Shown one piece after another: positions 44,288 through 53,153 of a DNA stretch of 64,000 nucleotides. Position numbers and translations under genes: made by a program. The first letter of the stretch is position 1. Each line of letters starts with the position of its first letter. The stretch is from Sulfurimonas sp. GTDB lineage: Bacteria > Campylobacterota > Campylobacteria > Campylobacterales > Sulfurimonadaceae. The stretch covers positions 1 through 64,000 of the forward strand of contig NZ_JAPHUF010000002.1 in the NCBI RefSeq assembly GCF_026196735.1, given 5' to 3'. The notes beneath the pieces were generated by a model that ran no database searches, was not told where the DNA came from, and saw nothing but the letters and a program-made list of their open reading frames with translations.

Positions 44288-45493
44288 ATGAATGAGTATA
44301 TTAAATTATTAAAATCTGAAGATGTTTTAAGACGATTGTCTATTATTCAGCTAATCGCATATTTTGGTGCATGGTTTAGCAATGTAGCAATATACACACT
44401 TTTGCTGGATATGAATGTGTCAGCTGAAGTCATAGCTTTTGTCGCAATGCTGCACTTTTTATCCGGAGTAGTTCAAGCTCCTCTTTCAGGTTCCATAATA
44501 GATAGCATGAAACCTAAAAAACTTATGTTGATTTTGATTACATTTGAAATATTTGCAACACTGTTTTTGGTTCTTATAAATGAAGTCTCTGATTTATGGC
44601 TACTTTACATCCTAATATTTATAAAAATGGCGGCTGCGAGCTTTTACTTTACAACAGAGATGTCACTTCTGCCAAAACTACTTGATGGACATAAGCTGCA
44701 AAAAGCAAATGAGATTCACTCTATTATATGGTCATTTTCATACACTTTAGGGATGGCACTTGGCGGATTTGTTGTTTATTGGCTGGGAGTAAAAGTGGCA
44801 TTTGTTTTAGATGCTTTTATGTTTGTTATTGGATTCGTACTCTTATATAACCTAGATGTAAAAGTGGAATTTATTAAGAGCAGTGAAAACTTGCTTGAGA
44901 TGATGCGTGATACTTTTAGATACTTAAAAAGATTTCCGCATGCTTTTCATTTGATGCTTATTCACGCTTTTGTCGGTTTAACAGCGTTTGATGCTTTAGT
45001 AGCTTTAATGGTTGATAAATATTATGCTTCTATCATAGCAACATCTTTGGCACTTGGACTTCTCCATGCTTCAAGAGCCTTAGGTCTGGTTTTTGGCCCT
45101 ATAATCCTTAGTAAGTGGATAAACAATAAAAGATTGACTTATCTATTTGTTTTTCAAGCATTGGCTATCTGGTTATGGGCAGTTTTAATGAAAGATTTCT
45201 ACATGTCAATAGCAGCAAGTGTCGTAGTTGGGCTATTTACAACAACTTTATGGTCATATACTTACACGCTGCTTCAAAAAAATATAGAACAAAAATACTA
45301 TGGCAGAATAGTGGCATACAATGACATGTTGTTTTTAAGTTCGGCGGCATTTACATCATTTATGATTGGTTTTTTAGCCGGAGATGGTTTTTCATTGGAG
45401 TTTATTACCTTTTTAATAGGCCTTGGATTTATCATTGGCGGAGTCTATTTTGCCTGGATTTTAAAGAGTCAAAATATTAAAGATGTTCAATGA
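44288..45493 (+). CDS. MFS transporter
   Basis: A polytopic major facilitator superfamily protein, 401 aa from ATG 44288, with about 12 membrane helices. The loop between helices 2 and 3 has GSIIDSMKPKKLMLI, a variant of the MFS A-motif. The family is that of putative drug or macrolide efflux proteins (MefA/EntS-like), but the substrate cannot be told. I prefer 44288 because the ORF-track start (44249) lies upstream of the likely -10 box. No ribosome-binding site precedes the ATG. Confidence 0.85.
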   Translation: MNEYIKLLKSEDVLRRLSIIQLIAYFGAWFSNVAIYTLLLDMNVSAEVIAFVAMLHFLSGVVQAPLSGSIIDSMKPKKLMLILITFEIFATLFLVLINEVSDLWLLYILIFIKMAAASFYFTTEMSLLPKLLDGHKLQKANEIHSIIWSFSYTLGMALGGFVVYWLGVKVAFVLDAFMFVIGFVLLYNLDVKVEFIKSSENLLEMMRDTFRYLKRFPHAFHLMLIHAFVGLTAFDALVALMVDKYYASIIATSLALGLLHASRALGLVFGPIILSKWINNKRLTYLFVFQALAIWLWAVLMKDFYMSIAASVVVGLFTTTLWSYTYTLLQKNIEQKYYGRIVAYNDMLFLSSAAFTSFMIGFLAGDGFSLEFITFLIGLGFIIGGVYFAWILKSQNIKDVQ

Positions 45494-45658
45494 TTTCATT
45501 TAAATATTGAAGTATTTTAAAAGTTTAAAATAAGAGTGAAATAAAATAAACCTTTTATCGCATTTTCTTATAAATTAAAATTAATCTTATTTTCACATCT
45601 TTTGTTATGTTTTAAAAAGATATCCTTAATCATATTTGATAGTTGTATCGAGGTTATG

Positions 45659-46522
45659 ATGAAAGAAATTATTTCAATATACAAAAAACAACGCCCTTTT
45701 ATAGAAAATTCCCTTAAAGCTATGATAGATGGCATTGACTTAACTCAATATGACGAGATGAAAGATAAGGCGATATTTTCTCTGCTTCCTGCACTTAAAG
45801 CCACATATAAAATAAATGAAAAATATAAACAGTCTACTCCCGTATATATGTGCGAAGGGGTTAATCAAGACTCTTTAGGATTGGATATGTCTCATTTTCT
45901 TTCTCGTATACAATTTAGTGAAGAAAATATTTACATATCAAATAGTTATGTTAATTCAAGAAGTGCAACACCTTATATTACAGTTGTAATACATGTTAAC
46001 AACGAATATTTAGTCTATGATTTTGAGTTGTTTGCGCTATTAAAAGAGCTTATGCTGATTGAAGGGGATAAATTTTTTAGTAAATTTACACAAGCTTTTT
46101 ACGGTTTCTTTGGATTTTTACTTATTTTGTTTTCTGTGGGCTTGATAGCTTATGCTATTTTTATTATCTATGATGTAATCTCAAATGAGAACAAAGAGAT
46201 ACTTTCGGGCTTTTTTCGTTCAATAATAGCCTTAACACTAGGCCTTGCCATATTTGATTTGGCAAAAACTATTTTAGAGCATGAGGTGTTTTATAAAGAG
46301 CTTAGTCGAAGTTATAATCTAGAAAATAAACTTCTGGCACGATTTTTAATTTCAATTGTTATAGCACTTTCTATCGAAGCATTAATGGTTGTTTTCAAAA
46401 TAGTTCTTAGTGATTACTCTCAAATGCTTCATGCTTTTTATCTTATCGCAGGAATCGGAATTATGATTTTATCTTTAAGTGTTTTTATATTTACTATGCG
46501 TTACCACGGAAACAAAAACTGA
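45659..46522 (+). CDS. Membrane protein with possible Cache/PDC-like sensor region
   Basis: About 287 aa from the second of two adjacent ATGs, which has GAGG 5 bases upstream; the longer ORF-track start lacks support. The N-terminal soluble part (about 1-135) ends in RSATPYITVVIHVNNEYLVYDFE, recalling Cache/PDC sensor domains. Four hydrophobic helices follow (about 145-175, 190-212, 228-250, 260-280). No signalling output domain is attached, so the role is unclear. It follows a 165-bp AT-rich gap with no other gene. Confidence 0.65.
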   Translation: MKEIISIYKKQRPFIENSLKAMIDGIDLTQYDEMKDKAIFSLLPALKATYKINEKYKQSTPVYMCEGVNQDSLGLDMSHFLSRIQFSEENIYISNSYVNSRSATPYITVVIHVNNEYLVYDFELFALLKELMLIEGDKFFSKFTQAFYGFFGFLLILFSVGLIAYAIFIIYDVISNENKEILSGFFRSIIALTLGLAIFDLAKTILEHEVFYKELSRSYNLENKLLARFLISIVIALSIEALMVVFKIVLSDYSQMLHAFYLIAGIGIMILSLSVFIFTMRYHGNKN

Positions 46523-46552
46523 TCTTATTTTATTTCAAAGGAAATATAAGAT
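46522..46552 (+). terminator. Hairpin after the membrane-protein gene
   Basis: ATCTTA/TAAGAT and TATTTC/GAAATA form a two-part stem with a small bulge and AAAG loop, directly after the stop. It may end the upstream transcript or be an attenuator, since a -10-like GATAGAAT for the next gene begins at its right edge. Confidence 0.35.
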
Positions 46553-46579
46553 AGAATCCGAAATTGCTAAAGGAAATAG

Positions 46580-46852
46580 ATGATTTATAAATCGAGTATT
46601 GGGGATATAGACTTAAGTAAACTAACTAGACTTTATCCGGCTGCGGTTGTTGAAGTAAATGGTGAGACAGCTGAGATGTCTTTAGAGTGGACGGATATGA
46701 ACGCTGATAAAGTAAATGTAATATCATTCGTTTTAGTTTTTGATTTTACATCCCCAAAAGAGGAAGTTAGAGATAAAAAAGAGCTGCATTTTGAAACAAA
46801 AGATGAACTTATAACAACTATGACAGAGGTAGCACAATTTTTCAAAGACTAA
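46580..46852 (+). CDS. Hypothetical protein, 90 aa
   Basis: I do not recognise the family. The small acidic protein (IYKSSIGDIDLSKLTRLYPAA, then EMSLEWTDMNADKVNVISFVLVFDF) looks alpha/beta and soluble. It has a good AGGAAA site 5 bases before the ATG and its own likely promoter. Its 3' end overlaps the proposed ATT start of the MATE gene by 16 bases, so the two are probably co-translated. Confidence 0.75.
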   Translation: MIYKSSIGDIDLSKLTRLYPAAVVEVNGETAEMSLEWTDMNADKVNVISFVLVFDFTSPKEEVRDKKELHFETKDELITTMTEVAQFFKD

Positions 46853-48165
46853 TCTCTAGTGACACAAAAAAAGTATTCTCTATTGCAATACCGGCCGCAC
46901 TAAAACATTTAGTAGATATTCTTCAAGTTCTTATTGACATGTTGATGGTTGGTATGGTCAGCGTATCAGCCTTAGCCGCTGTTGGTATGAGTATGCAGTT
47001 TATGATGATAATAAATGTACTTATGACACTTTATGTTGTCGGTGGAAATGCACTTATATCAAGATTTATAGGTCAAGGCAGAAAAAAAAGGGCATCTGCA
47101 CTTCTTTATTCACTTGGAATATTTGCAGTTGTACTTTCTCTGTTTGTAACCATCGGCGGATATATGGGTAGTGAGGCTATCTACACTTTGATGGGTGCCC
47201 AGCCGGATGTTGTAGAGCAGGGCTCCCTCTATTTTAAAATACTCTCACTCGGGATAGTAGTTGTTTTTATTGATACGCTTCTGTACAATGCACTCTCAGC
47301 TGCGGGGGATACCAAAAGCTCCTTATATATCAAGCTTCTTTCAGCAGCTATAAATGCTTTTTTAAACTATGTTTTCATCTTTGGTCATTACGGCTTTGAA
47401 GCAATGGGAATTGAAGGTGCTGCTTACGCAACGGTAATTGCATACTGTTTTAATGTCGTAGCCTACTTTTTACTGATAAAAAAACCACATGCGAAATTAA
47501 ATATTATCCCTATTGTCCGCATGAAGGACTTGATAAGAGTCTGGCATGTCGGTTGGAGTGCTGCACTTGACCGTGGAGTCTCAAGCATGTCATTTTTAGT
47601 TTTTGTTTCTATAATCGCAGCCTATGGAACTGCAGAACTTGCCGGTTATCAGGTTGGGCTTCGTATAGAAGGCATAGCATTTATGCCGGGATTTGGGTTT
47701 GCTATTGCTGCTATGGCATTGGTTGGACAAAGCTTGGGCGCAAACAATAAAGACAAAGCTTACAATATGGGCGTAATAAGCGGAAGAATTGCTTATGTTT
47801 TTATGGGAAGTGTTGGATTAGTTCTAATCCTGTTTCCAGAGTTTTTAGTCAGTTTTTTTACAAAAGATGCCGCAACTATAGCAGTTGCTTCTTATTATCT
47901 TATACTTGTTGGGTTGGCGCAAATCCCTTTGGCTATTATGTTCGTTTACTCAGGAGCACTAAGAGGCGCAGGAGCAACTAAGACTACACTTAAAGTAAAT
48001 GTATTGTCACTTTGGATTTTTAGAGTCATCCCATCTTATATAGCATATAAAATGGGATATGGCATTATTGTTATATTTGTGATTATGAACATTGAAACTC
48101 TTATAAAAGGGATAATCTATTGGCGTATTTATAAAAATAGAACCTGGTTGGAGACTAAAGTTTAA
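46837..48165 (+). CDS. MATE-family efflux transporter, probable ATT start
   Basis: A multidrug/toxin extrusion-type transporter with about 12 membrane helices and typical motifs (GGNALISRFIGQG, YNALSAAGDTKSSLYIKLLSAAINAFLNYVFIFG, quoted in part). The ORF track begins at ATG 46939, within the first helix, giving 408 aa. The same frame continues upstream with FSIAIPAALKHLVDIL, usual MATE N-terminal sequence, but contains no ATG, GTG or TTG before the stop at 46804. AGAGG at 46825 lies 7 bases before an in-frame ATT at 46837; starting there gives 442 aa, the normal family length. Confidence 0.85.
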   Translation: MFQRLISSDTKKVFSIAIPAALKHLVDILQVLIDMLMVGMVSVSALAAVGMSMQFMMIINVLMTLYVVGGNALISRFIGQGRKKRASALLYSLGIFAVVLSLFVTIGGYMGSEAIYTLMGAQPDVVEQGSLYFKILSLGIVVVFIDTLLYNALSAAGDTKSSLYIKLLSAAINAFLNYVFIFGHYGFEAMGIEGAAYATVIAYCFNVVAYFLLIKKPHAKLNIIPIVRMKDLIRVWHVGWSAALDRGVSSMSFLVFVSIIAAYGTAELAGYQVGLRIEGIAFMPGFGFAIAAMALVGQSLGANNKDKAYNMGVISGRIAYVFMGSVGLVLILFPEFLVSFFTKDAATIAVASYYLILVGLAQIPLAIMFVYSGALRGAGATKTTLKVNVLSLWIFRVIPSYIAYKMGYGIIVIFVIMNIETLIKGIIYWRIYKNRTWLETKV

Positions 48166-48196
48166 GCATAACATATAAATTTATAGTTGAAAATGA

Positions 48197-48202
48197 TATA
48201 AT
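48197..48202 (+). promoter_or_regulatory. -10 box of the GGDEF/EAL gene
   Basis: TATAAT lies 32 bases upstream of the ATG at 48234, within the 68-bp gap after the MATE gene. AAGGTG precedes the start codon. Confidence 0.5.
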
Positions 48203-48233
48203 CAGCAATCAATTAATTAAAAATAAGGTGACT

Positions 48234-50396
48234 ATGACTGTATATCAAAGTAAGCGTAACACATTAATTTTAATTATTGTTGTTTTAGCACTCTCGTGGT
48301 TGATGGGGTATTTTTATTTAAAGTATCAGTTGAATAATTCAATTGCTGAGCGCTTTAAAGACATGTCTTCGAGCACACAAATCCTTTTTAATTTAAATTT
48401 AATACACGACAAAAAGATACTTGATATTGAACTCGATAGGATAGTAGTAGCTGATAATCTGCCAAAAGCTATTGCGGATAGTGATTATGAGCAGATAAAA
48501 TCCATAATATCTCCATTGTATATGCAACTAAAAAGCAAAGAAAGAGAAATAAAGATTCTTACCTTTCGTTCTCCAGAGGGAGTAACACTTTTTCGTGCAC
48601 ATAGGCCAGATTTTTTTGGTGATTTAGTCAATGAAGAAAGAAAGCTTATTGTAGATACAAATAAATTTAAACGCTCATTTAGTGGTTTTGAGATTGGTAA
48701 ACTTGAGATGACATATCGTATAACAAAACCAATATTTTATAAAAGTGTCTATGTTGGTAATGTTGAGTTAGGTATTTCGCCATCAAGATTTATAGAAGAT
48801 TTAAACTCAATATTTAAAACAGATACCGGCATTGTAATTGATAAATCACTCTCCGATATTATGCTTGATAAGGAGATGATACTTGTTAATGATAAGTATG
48901 TTCTCATAGACGCCAATGAGAACTTAAAGAAACATTTTCAGCATAAACATGATGAAGAAGCTGAAGCATATAAAATAGATATGAGCATTCCTCTCAATAA
49001 TCATATTTCACAAACACTAGGGTACTTAATTGTAGGTTTTGATGTATCTGGTATTGTAAAAAGTGACAAAAAGTTTATGGGTAATCTATCTTATTTAATT
49101 GCAATTATGGTTATTATCTTTGGGCTTATTTTGCATAAAGGTTTCGGTGCCGTATTAAAATTATTTTCAGAACAAATATATATAGACCAGCTAACTGGCT
49201 TAAAAAATAGAGAGGCATTAAAAGATGCTCTTGCTTCGGATGACAGGAAGGTTCTTTTTTTAAGCAATATAAAAGAGTTTAGCCTGCTTAATGACTTTTA
49301 TGGTGTACATGTCGGTAATGAGATTCTTATTCAAGTAGCAAATGCTTTTGAAAAGTTTGCCTTAGAGAATGAGTTTAGTGCATTTAGGATTTCATCTGAT
49401 GAATATGTACTGCTAAGACAAGATGACAATTTCGATGACAAAGAGTATAATGTTTTGATTAAAAAGCTTCATAGTGATATCAATTCACTAAAGATTTCTA
49501 TTGATGGCATTGATGATTATATTTCCGTTGAAATATACTCAGGTATTGCATATAGTGATGCCAATACCATGGAAGACGCTCAGATGGCGATAAGAAGGGC
49601 TAAAAAGCAATCTTTGCCGTACTTGATGTATTCACAACATGTAGATACAAAAAAGTTTTCACAAAGCGTTATTGAAATGAAAAAAACTATAAAACATGCA
49701 CTTCAGCATCATAATGTTCTTCCATATTTTCAAGCTATTACAAACAGAGATGGGAAAACTGTAAAATATGAAGCTCTAATGCGTATAGTGGAGTTCAACG
49801 ACGGCAAAAAAAGTATTTTAATGCCGGATAGTTTTTTGGATATAGCAATGCAAAGCGCTCTTTATATAGATTTAGAAAAAGAGATGTTGGAAAAAAGTTT
49901 GCATTTTTTCGCCAATAGAGATGAAAAGATATCTGTAAACTTTTTGCCAAATGATTTTTTTAATCCAGCTGTAATGAACACCTTAATTGACGGTATAAAA
50001 AGTTTTGATTCACCTGATAGAATAGTTGTTGAAATTACTGAGCGCGAAGGTGTAGATGATTTTGCTAGATTGATTACGGTAGTTGAACAATTAAGACGCC
50101 TAGGTGTTCAAATCGCGATTGATGATTTTGGCAGTGGATATGCCAACTACTCACATATATTAAAGATAAAACCTGATTATATTAAGATTGATGGTTCACT
50201 TGTAAAAAATATTGTAACAGATGAAGAGTCAAAAATCTTAGTTAGAAGTATTGTAAACTTTGCAAAAGAGTTAAATATTACAACTATCGCAGAGTTTGTT
50301 GAGAATGAAGATATATATAATCTACTCAAAGAGTATGGCGTGGACGAGTTCCAAGGTTACTACTTTGGCCGTCCTGAGGATTTGATAAACGCTTAA
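48234..50396 (+). CDS. Membrane-bound GGDEF/EAL protein, likely c-di-GMP phosphodiesterase
   Basis: A 720-aa signalling protein. Two membrane helices (about 11-28 and 280-300) bracket a periplasmic double-Cache-like sensor. The GGDEF domain (about 325-455) has SSDEY in place of GGDEF, so cyclase activity is unlikely. The EAL domain (about 490-715) keeps KYEALMRI, NFLPNDF, VVEITERE, AIDDFGSGYANY and KIDGSLV, so it should hydrolyse c-di-GMP. I prefer ATG 48234 with AAGG upstream over GTG 48228. The 3' end overlaps nnrS by 4 bases, convergently. Confidence 0.9.
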   Translation: MTVYQSKRNTLILIIVVLALSWLMGYFYLKYQLNNSIAERFKDMSSSTQILFNLNLIHDKKILDIELDRIVVADNLPKAIADSDYEQIKSIISPLYMQLKSKEREIKILTFRSPEGVTLFRAHRPDFFGDLVNEERKLIVDTNKFKRSFSGFEIGKLEMTYRITKPIFYKSVYVGNVELGISPSRFIEDLNSIFKTDTGIVIDKSLSDIMLDKEMILVNDKYVLIDANENLKKHFQHKHDEEAEAYKIDMSIPLNNHISQTLGYLIVGFDVSGIVKSDKKFMGNLSYLIAIMVIIFGLILHKGFGAVLKLFSEQIYIDQLTGLKNREALKDALASDDRKVLFLSNIKEFSLLNDFYGVHVGNEILIQVANAFEKFALENEFSAFRISSDEYVLLRQDDNFDDKEYNVLIKKLHSDINSLKISIDGIDDYISVEIYSGIAYSDANTMEDAQMAIRRAKKQSLPYLMYSQHVDTKKFSQSVIEMKKTIKHALQHHNVLPYFQAITNRDGKTVKYEALMRIVEFNDGKKSILMPDSFLDIAMQSALYIDLEKEMLEKSLHFFANRDEKISVNFLPNDFFNPAVMNTLIDGIKSFDSPDRIVVEITEREGVDDFARLITVVEQLRRLGVQIAIDDFGSGYANYSHILKIKPDYIKIDGSLVKNIVTDEESKILVRSIVNFAKELNITTIAEFVENEDIYNLLKEYGVDEFQGYYFGRPEDLINA

Positions 50397-51643
50397 CCCT
50401 TAATCCCGTCAGCTCTTGGAGCAACTAGAAACTTGAAAAACACTTTTATATATATCATAAAAGGGAGTGCCCATACGATGGCAGAGTAGAGGTATAGTTC
50501 ATGTGCATACTCTTCATAAAATGGAATTAAACCTCTCATAAGAGTTGCTAAGAGTATAAGGGCAATCATAGTGTGCGTGTATATATTTGATGTAAGATGT
50601 CGTCCCGTATGAATCCAGCCGATAATTATCATTACCATTAGATAGGCAAGACCAAATCCACCGCTTGTTATGAAGTGCCTAAAATGGCTTATACTTCCAA
50701 AGTCAGCCATTAAAATCGCATACCCCATCAAAGCATAACCGGCTCCAATCATAATAAATATAAAAGCAAGGTAGATGACATAAGGTTGATTTAGTATAAA
50801 TTTATCTTTTAAAACATAATCGTTTGTTATTGCCAATACAGCGGCACCGCTTGCAAGTCCAAGCCATCCAAGAGCAGAGTTGTTTGGGTACAAAAACTCT
50901 ACGACAGTAAAAACAATAACGCTAAATGTTGCAAGGTTTGTAAGAGGCGGACGGGAGATGTATACATCATCTATCCCTTTGTCCTCCATCAGTTCGTTTA
51001 CTGCTTCCATATTGACGCGTCTTAGAGCTAAAAGTATCAATACGACATGAGCTCCTAGCCCAATTTTTAGTATATCCATCGGTGGTGTACTTGCGTGTCC
51101 CGCCATTGACGCAAAAAACCACGCTTCAATTATAAGCAGGGCTAAAAGTGCATATCCCAAAGAGGCGTGTCTTTGAAGCTTGTCTAACACGGCTCTTCTA
51201 GCAAACCAGATAAGCCATCCAAGCATAGAGAGGTTTAATAAAGCGGCTAGATAAACACCGGTAATATCTATAAACCAAAAACTTAAACGACCTGCCAACC
51301 ATAAAATTACAACATATTTTAATTTCTTGCCTACAAGCGGGACAAGTCCAGGAAATAGTTCAGGCAGTCCCGTACTTAAAAATGCAAGTACGCCTATACC
51401 CAAGATACCAAAGAGCATTTCATATACATGCCAGACTAAAATATTGTCCATAAAAGGGATATTTATAGTTCCACTCCAGACTAAGCCCCATAAAATCATA
51501 GAGATTATCATGTAAGGAGCTAGAAGTAAAAATACCGGTCTAAATCCATAAGCTAGATATGGTGGAATATCTTTTTCATCAGGATAGTAAAGATAATGGT
51601 TTGTTGCATGTAAAATTTGCGGTTTATTTTCTTCATTTTTCAT
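50393..51643 (-). CDS. nnrS: NnrS family heme-copper membrane protein
   Basis: A 416-aa polytopic protein with about 12 membrane helices. YGFRPVFLLLAPYMI at the N terminus, LVWHVYEMLFGILGIGVLAFLSTGLPE, and GHIRHFITSGGFGLAYLMVMII-like segments (HFITSGGFGLAYLMVM, WIHTGRHL) are NnrS hallmarks, with several His in helices as heme or copper ligands. NnrS proteins protect against nitrosative stress. Its gene is last in a run with an ABC importer and shares one base with the ATPase gene. Confidence 0.9.
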   Translation of the reverse strand: MKNEENKPQILHATNHYLYYPDEKDIPPYLAYGFRPVFLLLAPYMIISMILWGLVWSGTINIPFMDNILVWHVYEMLFGILGIGVLAFLSTGLPELFPGLVPLVGKKLKYVVILWLAGRLSFWFIDITGVYLAALLNLSMLGWLIWFARRAVLDKLQRHASLGYALLALLIIEAWFFASMAGHASTPPMDILKIGLGAHVVLILLALRRVNMEAVNELMEDKGIDDVYISRPPLTNLATFSVIVFTVVEFLYPNNSALGWLGLASGAAVLAITNDYVLKDKFILNQPYVIYLAFIFIMIGAGYALMGYAILMADFGSISHFRHFITSGGFGLAYLMVMIIIGWIHTGRHLTSNIYTHTMIALILLATLMRGLIPFYEEYAHELYLYSAIVWALPFMIYIKVFFKFLVAPRADGIKG

Positions 51644-52380
51644 TATTTTAGTTCCAGTTCAAATGTACTTATTATCTCTTCATCTTGGAGTATTTCGGCA
51701 CTCTTGCCATAAACATATTTATCATCTCTTTGGTTTTGAATAAGCTCAAACTTGAATTTTTTGACAATATGTCCCGGATCTGCTTTTAGCAGAAGCATCT
51801 CATCGCTTAGACGAATCGCCTCCATAAGGTCGTGTGTGATAAAAAGTACGCTTATCTCTTTTTTGCTTATCATGTCTATTAAGACACTTTGCAACTCTTT
51901 TTTAAGTCCTATATCAAGTGCTGAAAATGGCTCATCCAAAAAAAGCAAAGAAGGTTTAATCACAAGTGCTCTTGCAAAACTTACTCGCTGTTTCATCCCG
52001 CCGCTTAAATCTTTTGGAAATTTATCAAAATCTTCTTCTTCAAGCCCAAACTTTAGGGCTATCTCTTGTGATTTTTCAATAGCCGTATCTTTTTTTTCGC
52101 CTTTTGCTAAGAGTCCTAAAGAGATGTTGTCTATAACATTTTTCCATGGCAGAAGTCTCGCCTCTTGAAAAGCAAATGCACTACTAGAAAATGTGTTTGT
52201 AACACTTCCTTCTTGGACATCCAATAGATCGGCGCAGAGGTGCATAAGCGTTGTTTTACCGCCACCGCTTGGACCTACTATAGAGAGAACTTCGCCTTTA
52301 GCTAATGTAAAGTTTATATCTCTTAAAATTTCTGTAAATCCATAATGGTGATTTAGTTTTTTAACTTCTAATCTCTCCAT
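51643..52380 (-). CDS. ABC transporter ATP-binding protein (SsuB/TauB type)
   Basis: A 245-aa ATPase of the nitrate/sulfonate/taurine import family. Walker A is GPSGGGKTT, the Q-loop FQEARLLPW, the signature LSGGMKQR, Walker B LLFLDEPFSALD and the switch His in ITHDLMEA. The start overlaps the permease by 13 bases. It drives uptake of an unknown ligand together with the two upstream genes. Confidence 0.93.
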   Translation of the reverse strand: MERLEVKKLNHHYGFTEILRDINFTLAKGEVLSIVGPSGGGKTTLMHLCADLLDVQEGSVTNTFSSSAFAFQEARLLPWKNVIDNISLGLLAKGEKKDTAIEKSQEIALKFGLEEEDFDKFPKDLSGGMKQRVSFARALVIKPSLLFLDEPFSALDIGLKKELQSVLIDMISKKEISVLFITHDLMEAIRLSDEMLLLKADPGHIVKKFKFELIQNQRDDKYVYGKSAEILQDEEIISTFELELK

Positions 52381-53150
52381 AACTCAACCTCTTTTTTTAT
52401 CGGCTCTAAAATTATGTATTCAATAAACATAAGTGAAGCTATCATAATCACGACAATAGCAAGAGCTGTTGGTGTGTCAAGTTGACTTCTAGCAACCGCA
52501 AGTGAAGCTCCGATGCCGTCACTTGTCGCTAAAAGTTCTGCCATGATGACAATCTTCCAAGCCATTCCCAGACCACTTACCCATGCAGGAAAAACATAGG
52601 AAAAGATATGCGGGAAATAGACATCAAAAAAGCGCATGTACCATGGGAGACTAAAACTCTCCGCCATCTCTTTCAAGTCGCCATCGAGTGTTCTTGTTCC
52701 TTGAAGTGCACCTACAAAAACAATAGGAAAAGAGGCAACGATTACCGTAAATATAACAGTCTCATCACCCATACCAAACCATATCATCGCAAGAACTATC
52801 CAAGCGATAGGAGGCATTCCGACAAGTATAGTTACAATTGGACGACTCATCATGGAAGCTGTTGCAAAAAAGCCGGCTAAAAGACCAAGAGCAGTACCGA
52901 TTATAAGAGAGATGCCAAAGCCAATAGAGGCACGATAAAGAGTAATGTTTATCTCTGCTAATACTCTCTCGTCTTGAAGCATCGCCAATAGTGTTTTAAA
53001 TGTTTCAAGAGGAGAGGGCAGTACCAAATCACCATAAACTTGATTACCTGCATCCCAAAGAGCGATAAATAGGAGAATAGAAGCAACTGCTCCCCAACCG
53101 CTCCAAAGAAAGGTTGGAAAATCTTTTAAAATCTTGAGTGCAAATTTCAT
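52368..53150 (-). CDS. ABC transporter permease (SsuC/TauC type)
   Basis: A 260-aa binding-protein-dependent permease with about six helices. The EAA-type loop is around QGTRTLDGDLKEMAESFSLPWYMRFFDVYFP (short quotes: LKEMAESFSLPWYMRF), and GLGMAWKIVIMAELL follows, typical of the BPD_transp_1 family. It is 3 bases downstream of the substrate-binding protein gene. Confidence 0.92.
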   Translation of the reverse strand: MKFALKILKDFPTFLWSGWGAVASILLFIALWDAGNQVYGDLVLPSPLETFKTLLAMLQDERVLAEINITLYRASIGFGISLIIGTALGLLAGFFATASMMSRPIVTILVGMPPIAWIVLAMIWFGMGDETVIFTVIVASFPIVFVGALQGTRTLDGDLKEMAESFSLPWYMRFFDVYFPHIFSYVFPAWVSGLGMAWKIVIMAELLATSDGIGASLAVARSQLDTPTALAIVVIMIASLMFIEYIILEPIKKEVELWRD

Positions 53151-53153
53151 ATT

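Noticed and set aside
52608-52880. 90-aa plus-strand ORF opposite the ABC permease
   Set aside because: It has biased composition and lies fully antisense to a well-supported permease.
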